Of a stretch of DNA of 64,000 bases, positions 45,479 to 58,882 are shown in pieces. The stretch is from positions 482,519,159 to 482,583,158 of the forward strand of contig OX422221.1 of assembly GCA_949130495.1 (NCBI GenBank). Direction: 5' to 3'. The position numbers were made by a program, and so were the translations under genes. The notes below the pieces were generated by a model that saw nothing but the letters and a program-made list of their open reading frames with translations, did not search any database and was not told the DNA's origin. The number at the start of each line of letters is the position of its first letter. Within the stretch, counting starts at the first letter, position 1. The DNA is from Sambucus nigra. Lineage: Eukaryota; Streptophyta; Magnoliopsida; Dipsacales; Adoxaceae.

Positions 45479-46940
45479 AGGAAAGTCTCCCCTTCTCCAA
45501 TTTTTATTAAAAAAAAAGTCAACTGTAGAAATTATGTATTTTACAGTTTTAATTAGACAAACTTATGGTGATAGTATTCCTTGTGGAGTAGGGGGAAAAA
45601 GTGATATTTGTGTAGCCGCAATTATATTAACAACACTCCCATAGAAACTCTTTTAGTTCTGTTATAATTTTGTATTAGTAATCATCTTCAATCCCTTACC
45701 TTTTTCTTTCATTTTGGATGGATTAACAGGGGATGAGGTCTTTGAAGCACGGACAAAATTTTGTGAAGGTGACATATCCATGTATTGCGCATCAACTGAA
45801 GGGCTTGCCAGTAATATCCATTGTCTCTTTTGTAAACAATCCTTTTAGTAAAGCTCTTCGTGAGCTTTGGTGTGAATTTTTTTATTAACCAGGAATCTCA
45901 AATTTGTAAATTCACGTAAGAGTTAATGGATTCGCATGTCATGATTTATGAGAATTTTGTTATCATTATTTTTTAATTTATCAATCTTGGATTATAGAAA
46001 TCTAACACTCAAGTTGGCCATCCCCCTCCTCCAATTCTTTCTCAAGAATGCATAAAAGTAATTTATGATCAGCTTCTTAATTAACCAGGAATCCTTTCTA
46101 GCTCTGATATCACCATGGCTGAGAAGATAAATGACACTTCTGTTGAAGAAACCAATCCAGTGAGTTTCCCCTTTCACGATTGTTTATTAGTCTAAATAGT
46201 ATTACAAAATTTTGTATATAGACTCACATATAGATTGTGAGAATTTGTAATTGATATTAAACTGTGTATGTGTGTTTGTTGTGGTTGGTTATGTAGTATT
46301 TTCAAAAAATTTGTATATAGACTGATATATAGATTGTGAGAATTTGTAACTGAAATTAAACTATGTATGTGTGTTTGTTGTGGTTGATCAAGAAATTTTG
46401 CTTATTACATGTTTGTGAAAACGTCTAATAGAACCTATATCTATATATAATATACATGAAGAATTATATTGTTGGTCAACATTAAATCTATGTATTTAAA
46501 TGTTCTTTTATAATTGTTTTAATTTAGACAAATAAAAACGGTACTTGGAATTCATCCAGTAAGTCTCATTCTCGGGTTTCAGCATGAAACAGTTTACGTC
46601 ATCTTTCAATTTCTGTGAACTTCTTTATATAGGGCTCGACATTTACTTTGTGTTTTGTTATGTAATATTGCTTTTCGTTGGCATAACGGCGCCGGTGCGA
46701 AAAAGAGACAATGAGTTCCTGAATTTTTATGTTTTCGTCCATTAAATTTATGCATTATTTCTCTCATATTTAGGTTTTGATCCATTGTATTAAAACTACA
46801 TATTTTATTTTATCAGACATCATGATGGAAATCTAGGTGAATTACGACTTCATGGGAAGGAGTTTCGTCAATATCAACATTACCGGCGATTCAACGACTT
46901 CTAATAACTTAAGAAACCATTTCAGTGAGTTTTTGAATGT
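45479..46940 (+). other. Rest of Helitron interior
   Basis: Other exon-like scraps are present: GDEVFEARTKFCEGD near 45730, a stretch with MAEKINDTSVEETNP before a donor-like GTGAG near 46160, and DGNLGELRLHGKEFRQYQH near 46825-46885 after an acceptor-like TTATCAG. I cannot name their sources. Two near-copies of TATATAGATTGTGAGAATTTGTAA occur at about 46230 and 46329. Confidence 0.35.
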
Positions 46941-46983
46941 GTCGTTTAAGTGTCACCCGAGCATCGCGCGGGTTTACACCTAG

Positions 46984-48337
46984 TGTTACTAATAATGATA
47001 GTTGCGATTGTTTGAGAAAATTAAATTACACCATTAAGACAATTTTTAATGCGATTATCTTCATAAGAAATCTAGAGTATTTTGGAGTGTATATCTCCAT
47101 CGAATATTTGTCAAAGTTGTAAATCATATTGGATTCGACAGTAAGTTCAACATAAAATTTTCTTAATTTAGAAATTTATAGACAAAGAGAAAGTAGAGGA
47201 ATATTTTATTCAAATTTTTATGTTGAGATCAAACTCAAAGTCAGCTGAATGTATGTAATTACAGAGAACATAAGTCACATGTATAAATAATTATAAACAT
47301 TCAATATTAATAAGAATTTTTTTACCCAAAAAAAAATCTATATTCATTTGTAACATTAAAGGTAAAATAATTTCAATATCAATAATAAAGGTAATTTTGT
47401 ATGATGGACACTGTAATAAACAAAATAATATTTTTAATGAAAGACGTGTTATTTTTATATAATTAGAATTATTAAAATGAATTTGCATTGTATATTTGAG
47501 TGTATATGTGTATATATTATAAATATTTTATGTATATCGCCCGCACATCCTGCAGATTACATGCTAGTAATATTAATAATACTCTAATACTTATGATGAT
47601 TAGTGTCCAAATGTGTATGTAGTTTGTGATTTAGTGTATAAGTTAGTTTAGCCTTGCATAAATTCAATTTTCTATCATCAAATTTTGTGTGCATAATTTT
47701 TGTAAGAATGTACCTATGTTCATGGGTTAATATATATAAATTGCATATGGCATGTATGGATCTAAGGGAGCTAGGTTCATGTGTTAAAATCAAGAGCCAT
47801 TACTTTTAATAGTATAATATATAGTACTTAATTGTGTATAAGGAACAACATGGTGAGGTTAATTTATACATTTAACAAATAAATTCTTATTTATATTTAA
47901 GAAAACTATTAATAATTTTCATCAATTAAAATAATATTGAATAGATAAGAGTATTTCAACCCACCCTCAAAAAATCATATATTAAATCACACATAATAAA
48001 AATATATATTTCTAAAAAATTTAAACCAGATAAAACAAAAAAAAAATGTACATAATTCCAAAAATCATATTTTAATTAACAAATTAATTGTATTTAGTCC
48101 CATTATCAAAGTCTTGTTGGGATCCTATTACTACCAAAAACCACCATTAATCCCTATGTAACTACCTCAACTGCTATTTTTTATTTTTGCAGAGAATGAC
48201 ACTTGTCCAATAACTGTTACAATATGACCAACAACTAAAAAAATAAATACATAGGAGTGGCTACAAATGAATTTTTAAAAATAAGACTAAATACTTAAGA
48301 ATTTAATGGAATCCCATATTTATAATTATTTAGAATT

Positions 48338-48415
<78 letters not shown>

Positions 48416-50256
48416 TACAATATTTCAAACAAGATTTGATTTTTTTTAAGATTAATCAAATTTAATTTTTAGTATTTAAGTATATACTACAATGTGAATA
48501 ATGATGTGCCACCTCCCAATTTTTCTTATTGATATAGTGTGAATAATGGTGTATATTTGACACAATTTGACCCGTTTAATATTGTAAAAACCAACGATTA
48601 TAATTGTTGATAGTTAAGTTGAAGTTTGTACACATAAGAGTGGCAAAATGGGTAAAAATACACTAAATTTGAGCTGGAAAATGGAACAAAATTGCTAATG
48701 AACGGTTTGTTAGTTACTGGGTCAAGTGCCAAAAGTAGTTAAAACATGGGGGGTCAGACTAAATACTAAAAAATACAGGGTTCAAACCCAAAATAACTCT
48801 AAATTTTACCTACTTGAAATTGATTTTTTTTCCCAGTATTAAAGTGTCAATAAGTGCACACACCATAAGTTTAGATAAAATAACTAAAAATAGTGTTTTT
48901 ACCGATTAGTCCCATTTATCATGTATGTAGTTAAATAAGTACTACAATCTTTTTTTTTCTCTAATAGGTCCCATGAACATATATTTTTGCTGCAATAGAT
49001 CGTATTTGTAAATATGTAGTAAATATTCACTATATGTATAATTAGGACTTTTCGAGGAAAAATTATTTTGATAGGACCAATTATGAAATGTCTTATATAA
49101 AAATGATTTATTTGTCAAGCTCTTTTAAAAATATCACTTAGAAGAGATATGAAAGTGCTTTTCATTGTTATACTTTCTCATATAGGTGTTTTATATAAAC
49201 AACGCATTTTTTTTATAAAAATACTTATTTTAATCATCTTTTACTTTTACAATGTTTGATTGTAAATATATTCTTCAATGACAATAATTTTAAAAGTAAT
49301 ATTTGATACATAGTTGTCTTACTTTTCATTAAACCACTTCTCATTTGAACTACTAAAAATATTTTTTATACCTAATAAAATGAGATGCGACATGATAACA
49401 CACAGACCGATATAAAAGTATCAATTAATGGGTGGAACATCATCGTTTTTGGGTCCAATTGATAAGTACTGCTAACCCGCTTTCACTTGATAACACCCAT
49501 TTGACCCAATAACTATCAAATGATCATGTTGTATGACCCTATAAGACCAGTTAAGGGATGCACAATAATATTCAATAAGAAATGGCTCAAACCAAATTAA
49601 CTCGAAGCCACTCATTTACTTAGCAGGTAATAACGGGTCACGCTCGCCCAACTAGGAAATGAAGTATGTACATGTTTGCATTCCAAAGCGATAAGAAAAT
49701 AAATGTTGTGTTACACAAAACCAATAAGACATAAATGTGATATACCGTGACACTGAAACCCCCCGCATTGATTCAATGTTTGGTATAATATTTCAATTAG
49801 TTTTCATTGTTTAATCCAACGCACTCTACATTAAAAAATATTTTACTCGAACCATCCATGACCTAAAAATAACCAAATGGGTGAGAATTTCTTAATCTCC
49901 TCTTGCCAATATTTAAGATCAAATTTGGTGTGGTTTGATGCCACCTAAAATTATGGAATAGGATACAAGTTATCTCATTCCGAAGGGCAAAACAATCTTA
50001 TCTCTTAAATAGGATAATTTATTCCATTTCGAGATAAAATATCATGCACTCGCAACAAAACGTTTTTGCGCTCAACACTAATAATGACACGACATATTTG
50101 CATATGTAAAATATTGTCTTTATATGAAAGAACATGTAAAACACGTATTGCATTCATGTCATGTATTTATTTATATTAAACACAAATACATGGTGCTTTA
50201 AATGTGTGATATTTTTTTCTCGTTCCATTAAATCTAATCTCACTTAACAACAAACA
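46984..50256. other. AT-rich intergenic DNA
   Basis: No gene is recognised. A decayed Helitron-like 3' end may lie at about 47538-47567 (CCCGCACATCCTGCAGATT...CTAG, then T). A TA/TG microsatellite lies at 48338-48414. GGGTCA/TGACCC-rich text near 48560 and 49440-49640 may be old element sequence. Confidence 0.5.
48338..48414. repeat. (AT)n(GT)n microsatellite
   Basis: An AT run followed by about 28 uninterrupted GT units. Confidence 0.95.
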
Positions 50257-50846
50257 TCTATATAATATTATAAAATTCTTTACAAGCATTTAGGGTCCCT
50301 TATCAACGGGCCTATCCACGTGGAGAGACATCTATAGATATCTACTTTAAAACGGAGGCTCCTCTTCTCTTCGTTTTCGCCAGCTATAGGAAGGGTGGAT
50401 GTTTTCTTTCCTCTCATTCAAGCATACTTTATTAGACATAAATTGAAGAAAATAAATTATCTTTCATAACAACTGCGACCCCTCTCTTCCACTTCCCCAT
50501 TACCACTTTTTTTATCTATATATTTGTACTAGTGAGATCACAAATATATATGAGACCACTATTTTTCTATATATGGTCGTCCTTCCAATACCCTAAAAGA
50601 TAATCAATGAGAATATGAAGAATTCTCAATTGAGGGTGAGAGAGAAAAAGATGGATTCGAGTTTGGATGTCCTAGACAGGCGGAAATGGTCGTTTTCATT
50701 TCAATTCTTGCTATCATCACTTTTCTTCATCTCATCGCTTTCATCCTTAATAATCCAAACTGAGAAGAGTGCGCTCTGCGTTCAAATAAGGAAGTTATTT
50801 AATTAAACACAGTTTTTATCAATTAAGTCCTAAACATGCATCTAGG
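50257..50846 (+). mobile_element. Possible Helitron 5' end, truncated
   Basis: TCTATATAATATTATAAAAT preceded by A resembles a plant Helitron start. The CCTATCCACGTGGA block near 50310 also occurs near 44613, just inside the intact Helitron's 5' end. A 63-codon frame (50615-50806) with a hydrophobic Ser/Leu-rich stretch is present but unrecognised. No 3' end was found; the copia LTR follows directly. Confidence 0.35.
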
Positions 50847-51765
50847 TGTGATTGATGATGATAAAATCAAGCAAGAACATTCAAACACACACAAATGAGG
50901 AAAAATCCCCCAAAGGGGAAAAACCTTTTATTTTCACTATAATTTTGTAAGAAAACAGCTTACACGGATTACAATGAAAATATGTGACATAGAAATACCC
51001 TCGGGTGTCGGTTCTGTTGTTGCCGGAAGGAACTATCTCTTTCCACTAGGGCAGCAATAAAGAAGAGAATGTATTCCTCACAAATTACTCCAAATGAGTA
51101 AATGATCTTCTTGAAGGTTTAAAGATTCACACACATATATGGGAACGGTTTTGTGAATCAAAAAGGTTTAGAAAACCTTAAAAAGATTAAGTTTTATTTT
51201 GGATTGTTTTCACAGAATTTTGAGATTGTAGAAAGACTTGAAAAACGTGTAGAAGGAGAACGGATATTTATACAAAAATTGAGGCGGTGGCTCATTCGAA
51301 AGAGATAACCATGTCGCTCGAACGAAGGACAGAAGTCATTCGAATGAGATCGCGCGACATGCCTATCTCGCACGAACGACATTCAAAGTCATTTGAGCAA
51401 GCTCGTCATTCAAGACAATTAAGTTCTACACTTAGAAAAATTCTTCTTTTGATTAAAAAAAATAATCCAGACTTGAAAAATAATTTTCTAAAAAATTTCC
51501 CAAATATTTATGCAAATATTAAGACTCCAATAAACCATTTTACCGATATAAGCATAGTGGAGTAGTGGGAATGAGCTGAGCAGCACGTTGCATGTAGCAT
51601 GATGAACGTGAAGATACTGAATGCATTGAATTCGAATAAAGGCCATTGAAGATGATCGTGTTGATGTGCTGAATGTAGCGGTATCAGACATACAAACTGT
51701 GATCTAGGAGAAAACATAAAATTCCTAGATTCTACCCCGGACATTTATAAAATTATGTCCTTACA
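50847..51765 (-). mobile_element. 3' LTR of a SIRE-lineage copia element
   Basis: On the minus strand it starts TGTAAGGACATAATTTT at 51765, after the polypurine tract AGGGGAGATT. The TATA box TATAAATA is at 51272-51265 on that strand. The typical copia U5 palindrome-like GGTTTTTCCCCTTTGGGGG lies near 50910-50935. A cluster of TTCGAA/CTCGAACGA motifs lies at 51292-51410, just upstream of the TATA box. The left boundary (50847, ending ATCACA) is a guess because the sister LTR lies outside the window. Confidence 0.65.
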
Positions 51766-53327
51766 AATCTCCCCTATGTCTATGCCGGTACATACATAAA
51801 AAAATCTGAATTATGCAATCAAATGACATACAAAATAATATCCCCATTAAACCCTCAAATTGAGAATACTATATGACATGTCATCCAAATCTTCAGCTCT
51901 TCAGAACCTTCCAAAGCTTTTTTCATCAGGGTGTATAATCCAATAATGAACAATGTTGTTGTACCTACACACATGAGAAAAAGTAAATACCCGTGACAAG
52001 CAATAGTTTGAAATATAATGATATGCAAAACTTGATGATCAATTGAGCTTAAGCAAATCATTCATAAATCAACCAAACACCAAACACCAAAAAAATTCTA
52101 CACCAAAACAATTCTCCCCCATAATTCGTCTCCCCCTTTTTATGATGTCCCCAAATAGACAAATATGAGAAGCATAGATAAATGAACATGTATGTAGTTT
52201 TCAAAAAATTTCCACACATAGTATACAACAAATAATCACACCATGAAAGAACACAAAAAAAACCAAGTCGATGATAGCGTAAATGTAGGGGTGTGATCAA
52301 TTTTGATAGGAAAATCAATGCATACAAACATGACATATGTGCAAGATGAATATCGGATACTCCTAACGAATGAACTCAAAACGCTTCCTATGGTGTAAAA
52401 AGGTGGTAATATGAGACATTGACTCAATCAAATCAACAAATCAAAGCTCAAAGTGATTTTCACACCAATAACGTCCAAAACTATTTCATGCTTTTTCAGG
52501 ACTTTCAAGGAAATGCAAACCCGTTTATAGTCTCCAACCAAACTCCCTCGGATTTATATTTTGAATAGAGGCGTTCTAAATTCTCAAACTTTGGAGAATT
52601 AATGGTGAAACCTAATGGCCCATATAGATGGTATATATTGCTTTTTATTGCCTTTAATTTTTTTCGGGCTCTTTTAACCTCTTTGGACCCCGGATAATAA
52701 AATTCCTCAATTTTTAGGTCCTTTTTAACGGTGGCTTAGAATTGCAAAAGCTAAATGAACCTTTTGCATCCCTTCCCCATTTTCAAATAAACACACAGTC
52801 TCACCAAAACGATTTTTACATGCATTCCAAGCCTGTCAAGTTTTATCGCATATGGTTAGTTGTATAGACAGAATTGAGATGGAAACACTCAAGCCAATAT
52901 GTGATAGACAAGTACAATAATCAAATAACTCCATGCATGTGTGTATTAAAGGAGATAGGAGTCAAACATGTAGGAAGATTTCACTAATTACATCTGAGAG
53001 ACTCCAACCAATGTAAAGCACATGAATGAAATGATGTAGCGTCTCAAATCTCTATAAAACAGTCACACGGATAAATGGAATGAAATTGTGACTCGGCTAT
53101 CTTCAATGTTCATCCATAAAAGGTGAAAATAAAATACAAAAATCTTTTTGTGCTTTTCTAAAAAAAATTATAAAAAGAATTTTTTTTTGTATTTTTCAAA
53201 AAAAAAAATTATAAAAATAAATAAAAATCTGTACAATAAAGCAATAATGCATATAACACAAACTAGCAATAGGAAGCATATGATATGAACATGAAGAAGC
53301 ATCATATCCTAGACACAGACCAACCCC
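51766..53327 (-). other. SIRE copia 3' untranslated region
   Basis: 1.56 kb between the RNase H stop and the LTR, including A/T homopolymer runs near 53160-53220. No envelope-like frame, which some SIRE elements carry in this position, can be read. Confidence 0.6.
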
Positions 53328-56300
53328 TCAGTCAACTGTGAAAATCCCCAAAGACCTCCTAAGACTCTCAAATCTGAGGGCATCTAAAGGTTTTATGAAA
53401 ATATCAGCTAACTGATGGTCGGTGGGCACGAAAATCAGGGATACGACTTTCTCCTCAACTAACTGGCGTATAAAGTGCTCGCGTATCCTGATGTGCTTTG
53501 TGCACGAATATTGGACTGGATTACGGGATATGTGTATCGCACTCGTGTTATCACAGGAAATAGTCATGGTGTCCTGTGAGATCCCATAATCCTCCAACAT
53601 TTTCTTCATCCATAAGAGTTGCGTGCAACAACTCCCGACGACGATGTACTCAGCCTACGTAGTGGATAAAGAGATTGAATTTTGCTTCTTGCTCATCCAG
53701 GAGTCAAGAGAAGAACCAAAATAGAAACACCCACCAGAAGTGATTCTACAACCATCTACGTTCCCGGCCCAATAGGCATCCGAATAGGCGGACAAATGGT
53801 CATCGGTATCAAAGGAATACCAAATACCGTATGAGAGAGTCCCACTCACGTAATTGATAATACGTTTTAGAGCGAGTAAGTGTGACTCTTTTGGGGATGC
53901 CTGATATCGCGCACAGACTCCAACACTAAAGGCTATGTCAGGATGATTGGCAGTCAAGTAGAGAAGACTACTTATCATACTCCGAGGTTTGCTCTACGTC
54001 CTTGCCTGAAGTGTCATTACTAAGCTTGGTAGTGGTACTCATAGGTGTATGTGCATGCTTAGCGGAGTCTAACCCGAATTTCTTCACTAGGTCTCTAGCA
54101 TACTTAGATTAGGAGATGAACATCCCATCCTCTAGCTGAAGAACCTGGATACCAAGGAAGAAAGTGAGCTCACCAGCCATGCTCATCTCAAACTCACTTT
54201 TCATCTCCTCCTCAAAGTGATGAGCATGTTGGGATCACGTGGATCCAAAGACTATGTCTTCCATATAGACCTGGGCAACCAAAATAACACTGTCATCTGT
54301 CCTGACGAACAATGTCATATCAACTCCCCCTCTCTTGAAGCCACGGTCTAAGAGATAAGAAGTAAGCCTCTCGTACCAATCACGGGGTGCTTGCTTCAAA
54401 CCATATAAGGATTTCCTCAGATAGTAGACGTGCTCCGGGTGCTTAGGGTCTTCAAACCCTTTTGGTTGTTCCACGTAAACCTCCTCTTGTAGAATCATTT
54501 AGAAAGGCACTCTTGACATCCATCTGATATAACTTGAAGCGCAGATGACATGCGATGGCGAGTAGTAAGCAGACGAACTCAAGCCTCGCAACAGGAGCGA
54601 ATTTTTACCCAAAGTCTACTCCTTATATCTGTGTGTAGCCTTGAGCGACCAACCTAGCCTTGTTTCTGATTATGGTACCATTTTCATCTATTTTATTCTT
54701 GAAAATTCATTTGGTACCTATCACATTAGTCTCACTAGGTCGGCGGACAAGTTCCAGACATTATTCTTTTTAAACTGAAGCAACTCATCCTTCATAGCAG
54801 ATATCCAATGTTCATCCTTGAGTGCATCTTTGTGATTCTTGGGCTCGACTTTGGACGTGTAGTAAAAATGGCTAACAACGTTCTCGAGCTGAGCGCGAGT
54901 CTTGACCCCTAGAGTGGGATCACCAACAATGGCAGAAGGGTCATGACTCTTGTGAACCCAAGCTGGTGTGTCCCGTAACACGGGAGTAGGGTTCACAGAG
55001 TGTGGGTGAGGTACAAGTAAATTACTGCCAAAAATATCCTCATCCTCACACTGAAGGCTAGAATCAATAAACTCTGAAGGTTCGTCATCTTGTACGGTGA
55101 CGTTTATTGACTCCATAACCTTAGATCTCTTCAGGTTAAAAACTCGGTACACTCTACTATTCGATGAATATCCTAACAGTATTCCCTCGTCGCTTCGGGA
55201 GTCAAAATTTCTTAATTGCTCTCTCTCTCGTAGGATGTAGCGTTTACTCCCCAAAACACAGAAATATGCAAGGTTGGGTTTCTTTCCAGTCCACAATTCA
55301 TAAGGCGTCTTAAGTGTGTGTGGACGCAGGTAAACCCTATTCACCATGTGGTATGAAGTAGACACTGCCTCTGCCCAAAATCTCCTAGAAACCTTACGAC
55401 CTAGAAGCATAGATCTAGCCATTTCCTAGATCGTCCTATTCTTTCTCTCAACAATCCCATTTTGCTGAGGAGTCTTCACAGCAAAAAACTCATGTTTGAT
55501 CCCAATGCTATCATAGTAAAGATCTACCTTTGCTTCTTTAAATTCAGTACCGTTGTCACTACGTATCCTGTTAATAGTGACTCCGTGTTGATTTTGCAGG
55601 ACACGGCACTTAGTCGTTAAAAACTCCACAGCATCGGATTTCTCCCTTAAAAAACCTACAATCGAGTATCTGGAGAAATCATCCACCATCACGAGGATAT
55701 ACCTCTTACCACCGAGACTCTCAGTATGACTAGGACCCATAAGATCCATGTGAATAAGCAAGTACACGAGAGGTGGTAATGGAATGCAACTTCCTATGGG
55801 GGGCTACGAATTTGTTTTCCTAACTGATAGGGTCCACAAATTGTCGAAATTGTTTTTTCAAGTGATGGTAAGCCACTAGTAGGTCCTTTTTAGCTAAACA
55901 AGTTAGATCTCTAACGTTCACGTGACCTGGACGTTGGTGCCACAGATCCATAGGAGTGATCGTGGCGCCGTTGTAAACAAGTGTGGATGTGGGCTCAGTC
56001 CCATAGCAATTATCTTTTTGTCCTCACCCCTCGCACTAAAAGTTTACTGTCTTGATTATAGACATTACATGCATCTCGATCAAACTTTACGGCAAAGTCA
56101 TCGTCGCACAGCTGGCTAATGCTGAGAAGGTTTGCTTTTAAACCTTTGACGTACAAAACATTCTCTAGCATAGGAAATCCTGGTAACTCTACAGTACCAC
56201 GTCCTACAATGCTAGACTTGCTCCCATCTCCAAAGGTGACTCTACCATCCTGATAATCCTTAAGAGGAGTAAAAAATGAGGCATAACCTATCATATTACT

Positions 56301-56474
56301 GGAGCATCCACTATCAAAATACCACTGTGAGGTATTATGTGCTTTGAGAGCGACATGAAAAACATAGGCCTTTTTATCTTTCTTAGGTACCCAAGAAGTG
56401 GTGACCTTTTGTTTACCTTTGTTGTTGTTGGTTTTAGCCGGAATGTGAGAAGTATTCACTAACGACAAAGACAT
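53328..56474 (-). pseudogene. SIRE-lineage copia pol: protease, integrase, reverse transcriptase, RNase H
   Basis: On the minus strand, 56474-56010 holds the protease with catalytic WYFDSGCSSNM and the ISQLCDDDFAV block. Integrase lies at 55767-54721 (HMDLMGPSHTESLGGKRYIL, RSDNGTEF, TPQQNGIVERKNRT, then YELWTGKKPNLAYFCVLGSK). Reverse transcriptase lies at about 54720-54235 ([29 protein letters not shown]). RNase H lies at 53978-53328, ending in ADIFIKPLD and RSLGIFTVD. The catalytic YVDDI motif reads YMEDI, so one Asp is Glu. Stops, for example after NRT at 55423-55425, and frameshifts make it non-functional. Confidence 0.88.
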
Positions 56475-56525
56475 CCGTCAGAATTCCTCCATCAAACTAT
56501 GTGATGTGGCAGCTAAAAGCTCAAC

Positions 56526-58221
56526 TCACTCTCTCAGACTGGTAAAATCATCAGTATGTTGTGGTGGAGTAGTAATACGTCGTGTCCGACCCATACTATA
56601 AAAAAACTCCCTGAGGTGGCCTTTTCTTTTGCAATATGTACAAAAGAACACAGTCAAAGGCGGACCTTGGCTTGCTTTTCTTGGTCGAACTCTCTGTCGA
56701 GGTTTTTGACGATGGCCATAAGGAGTCTTAATAAACTCACGAGATGGTCCAGGTGCAATTTGGGTCGTGGAAACACCATCATAACCTATTCCTTGCCTAT
56801 CACCAAAACCTAAAGCGGGGTCGAGGAGCATCTTTTCCATCTTCCCAGATTTGTCCTCGATTTGTACCTTGACTTCCCGTGCTCTCTCCAGATCATGAGT
56901 AAGCTGGACTACAAGGGCTTCGAGTTTCTTCCGAGTCTCCATGGAAGAATGGATCTCACTCATAAGACTAGACACTTGTTTAGTCAACTCCCCTCTCTCT
57001 TTCTCAAAACAAGTCTCTCTCTCTCTAAACAAACTCTCTTTCTCAACACAGGCAGACTCTCTCTCTCTTAAGGTAGTGCAGGTGGAGGACTCTCTCTCTC
57101 TCTCTCTCTTTTCTTAAATCTTCCTCTAAAGAGGTGATCCTAAGAACTAACGCTTTGTTACGCTTTTTAGTCCTAAATGACTCAGAATAAAGCTCGGCGT
57201 AAGTGCGTTGAAGATCACTCTCTCTCTCACTTGTGTCATCCTCCCCCCACTCACATCGCTCTCACTGTCGAGGTGTACCTTTGAATCAACATCCTCATCA
57301 TCGTGAGGAGCACTAGAAGTACTCACATGACTAGTCATGAATGCGGTGAAGTTACACTCATGCGGTGACTCATCTCCAGAATCCACCGACTCGACCTCAC
57401 TGTCGTCACTAAGGGTAGCCTTAAGGACAGCTTTGCAATTTTCTCTGTTCAGACTAGTAGCACACTCAAAAGCTCTATGACCCCTACCGTCGCACTCAAA
57501 GCATATCTCACTTTCATTTTTAGGAGGATATTTATAATATTTTTCATTTTTCTTTTCAAACTTATTTTTCTCAAACTTCTTTTTATCTTTAAAATTACCA
57601 TTTTTCTTGAATTTGAGAATTCTCTTGAATTTTTTTGCAAATAGGGCTAAATCATCTAAGTCAAAATCACACTCAGAATCCGGCGTATCTATCTCTCTTT
57701 TTCTAGATGAATCTCCCCTATTTCCAGCCAACCCCTCACTCTTTCTCTCCTAGGCATTAAGTGCAATTCCCTTATCTTTAGACTTGACAGATTTAGGAAA
57801 CATATGAATTTCATACGTTTGCAAGTCTCCTACAAGTTTCTCCAATTTAAGCGTATTTAAATTACCCATAGAATTTAACATAGTGACTTTTGGGATAAAA
57901 CTCTTAGGCAATGATCTAAGAATCTTTTTAACAACTCTAGCATTAGTAATATGTTCACCAAGATTAGAGCTAGTGTTAACAATATCAGACAGTCTAGCAT
58001 AAAATTCATCAAAACATTCAGATTCAAGCATGGTGATTGTTTCAAATTGAGTTGTTAAATTTTGCAGTTTAGACTCTTTCACAGCATTAGTACCTTCATG
58101 GGTAAGATGCAAAACATCCCATGCCTATTTTGACGTAGTGCACGTCATTATGCGTTTGAACTCATCAGGTGTGACAGACCCAGAAATAGCACTTAAACCC
58201 TTAGAATTAAAAGATGACCAT
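56526..58221 (-). pseudogene. SIRE-lineage copia gag, broken and interrupted
   Basis: On the minus strand the capsid-like part at about 58220-57750 (DEFKRIMTCTTSK, then WDVLHLTHEGTNAVKESK and FDEFYARLSDIVN) is followed by a basic region with a zinc knuckle, CFECDGRGHRAFEC (57580-57540 region). Then comes a long coiled coil (57032 onward), rich in CTCTCT repeats at DNA level, and a second knuckle, CTYCKRKGHLREFF, in which the last Cys is lost. Two knuckles and a long coiled coil suit the SIRE/Maximus lineage. A TAG interrupts the frame just upstream of 58112. The Tat-2 LTR cuts the 5' part off at 58221. Confidence 0.82.
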
Positions 58222-58818
58222 TGTTGATACCAAAATTAATATACTGATGTGGACGAATAATATGAAGACACGTGTCAATCTACGTGGCACAATAGCAGCG
58301 AGGAAGATCATTTCCCGACCAACCATGCTTCTTTCCGAGCAACGAGAATACGTCGAGGAACTCTATCACACCGAGGAACTCTAACGCACCGAGGAATTCT
58401 ATAGCACCGAGGTACTCTAATGTTCCGAGGAACTCCTGATCAGCGAACAGCTATGGCGGTCCGAGCTGCATCTCGGTCGTATCGTTAATTGCCAGATAAT
58501 CAACAGTTCAGATATTCATTGAATGCTTATATTCTTGGCACGCACTCTGCATTAAATGTATTACCCTTTCATATGTATGTCATTTAATGTATCGAACCTT
58601 TCATGTACAGCCTCAAGGCTATAAATACCTTGTATCATCCTCATTCAAGGGGACCGGAATTTCTTGAAAGAACTTGTAATCAAGAATTCGATAAACACTC
58701 AGCAATAACATAACAGTGGACGTAGGCTTTATTCCTAGCCGAACCACTTTAAAAATCTTTGTCTTATTTATTTATCTGTGATTAAATAATTAGAGCGATC
58801 TAGTTTTTTACATCAACA
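58222..58818 (+). mobile_element. Tat-2 5' LTR
   Basis: 597 bases, TGTTGATACC...TTTACATCAACA. The U3 direct repeats (CCGAGGAACTC-type, 58351-58435) number about five and differ in arrangement from Tat-1. TATA box at 58620-58627. Confidence 0.93.
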
Positions 58819-58820
58819 GA

Positions 58821-58837
58821 TTGGCGCCGTCTGTGGG
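58821..58837 (+). other. Tat-2 primer-binding site
   Basis: TTGGCGCCGTCTGTGGG, identical to the Tat-1 site and two bases after the LTR. Confidence 0.7.
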
Positions 58838-58882
58838 AAACGACTGTTGCAATCGTTTTTCACCAAAAATCATTTGTTATCG

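Larger units (their letters stand above)
44561..46983 (+). mobile_element. Non-autonomous Helitron (about 2.4 kb)
   Basis: The left end TCTCTTACTACTATAAAATG, preceded by A, matches plant Helitron 5' termini (TCTCTACTACTATAAAA type). The right end has the hairpin-capable ACCCGAGCATCGCGCGGGT followed by TTACACCTAG and then T, the canonical hairpin plus CTAG terminus inserted between A and T. There is no RepHel coding region, so it is non-autonomous. It carries at least one exon-like piece of a host gene (45289-45478). The 5' end could alternatively begin six bases earlier, at 44555. Confidence 0.75.

Noticed and set aside
45354..45644. 96-codon frame overlapping the CCB4-like exon
   Set aside because: Out-of-frame shadow of the recognised exon.
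51287..51565. 92-codon plus-strand frame in the SIRE LTR
   Set aside because: It runs antisense through the LTR promoter motif cluster and has no protein similarity.
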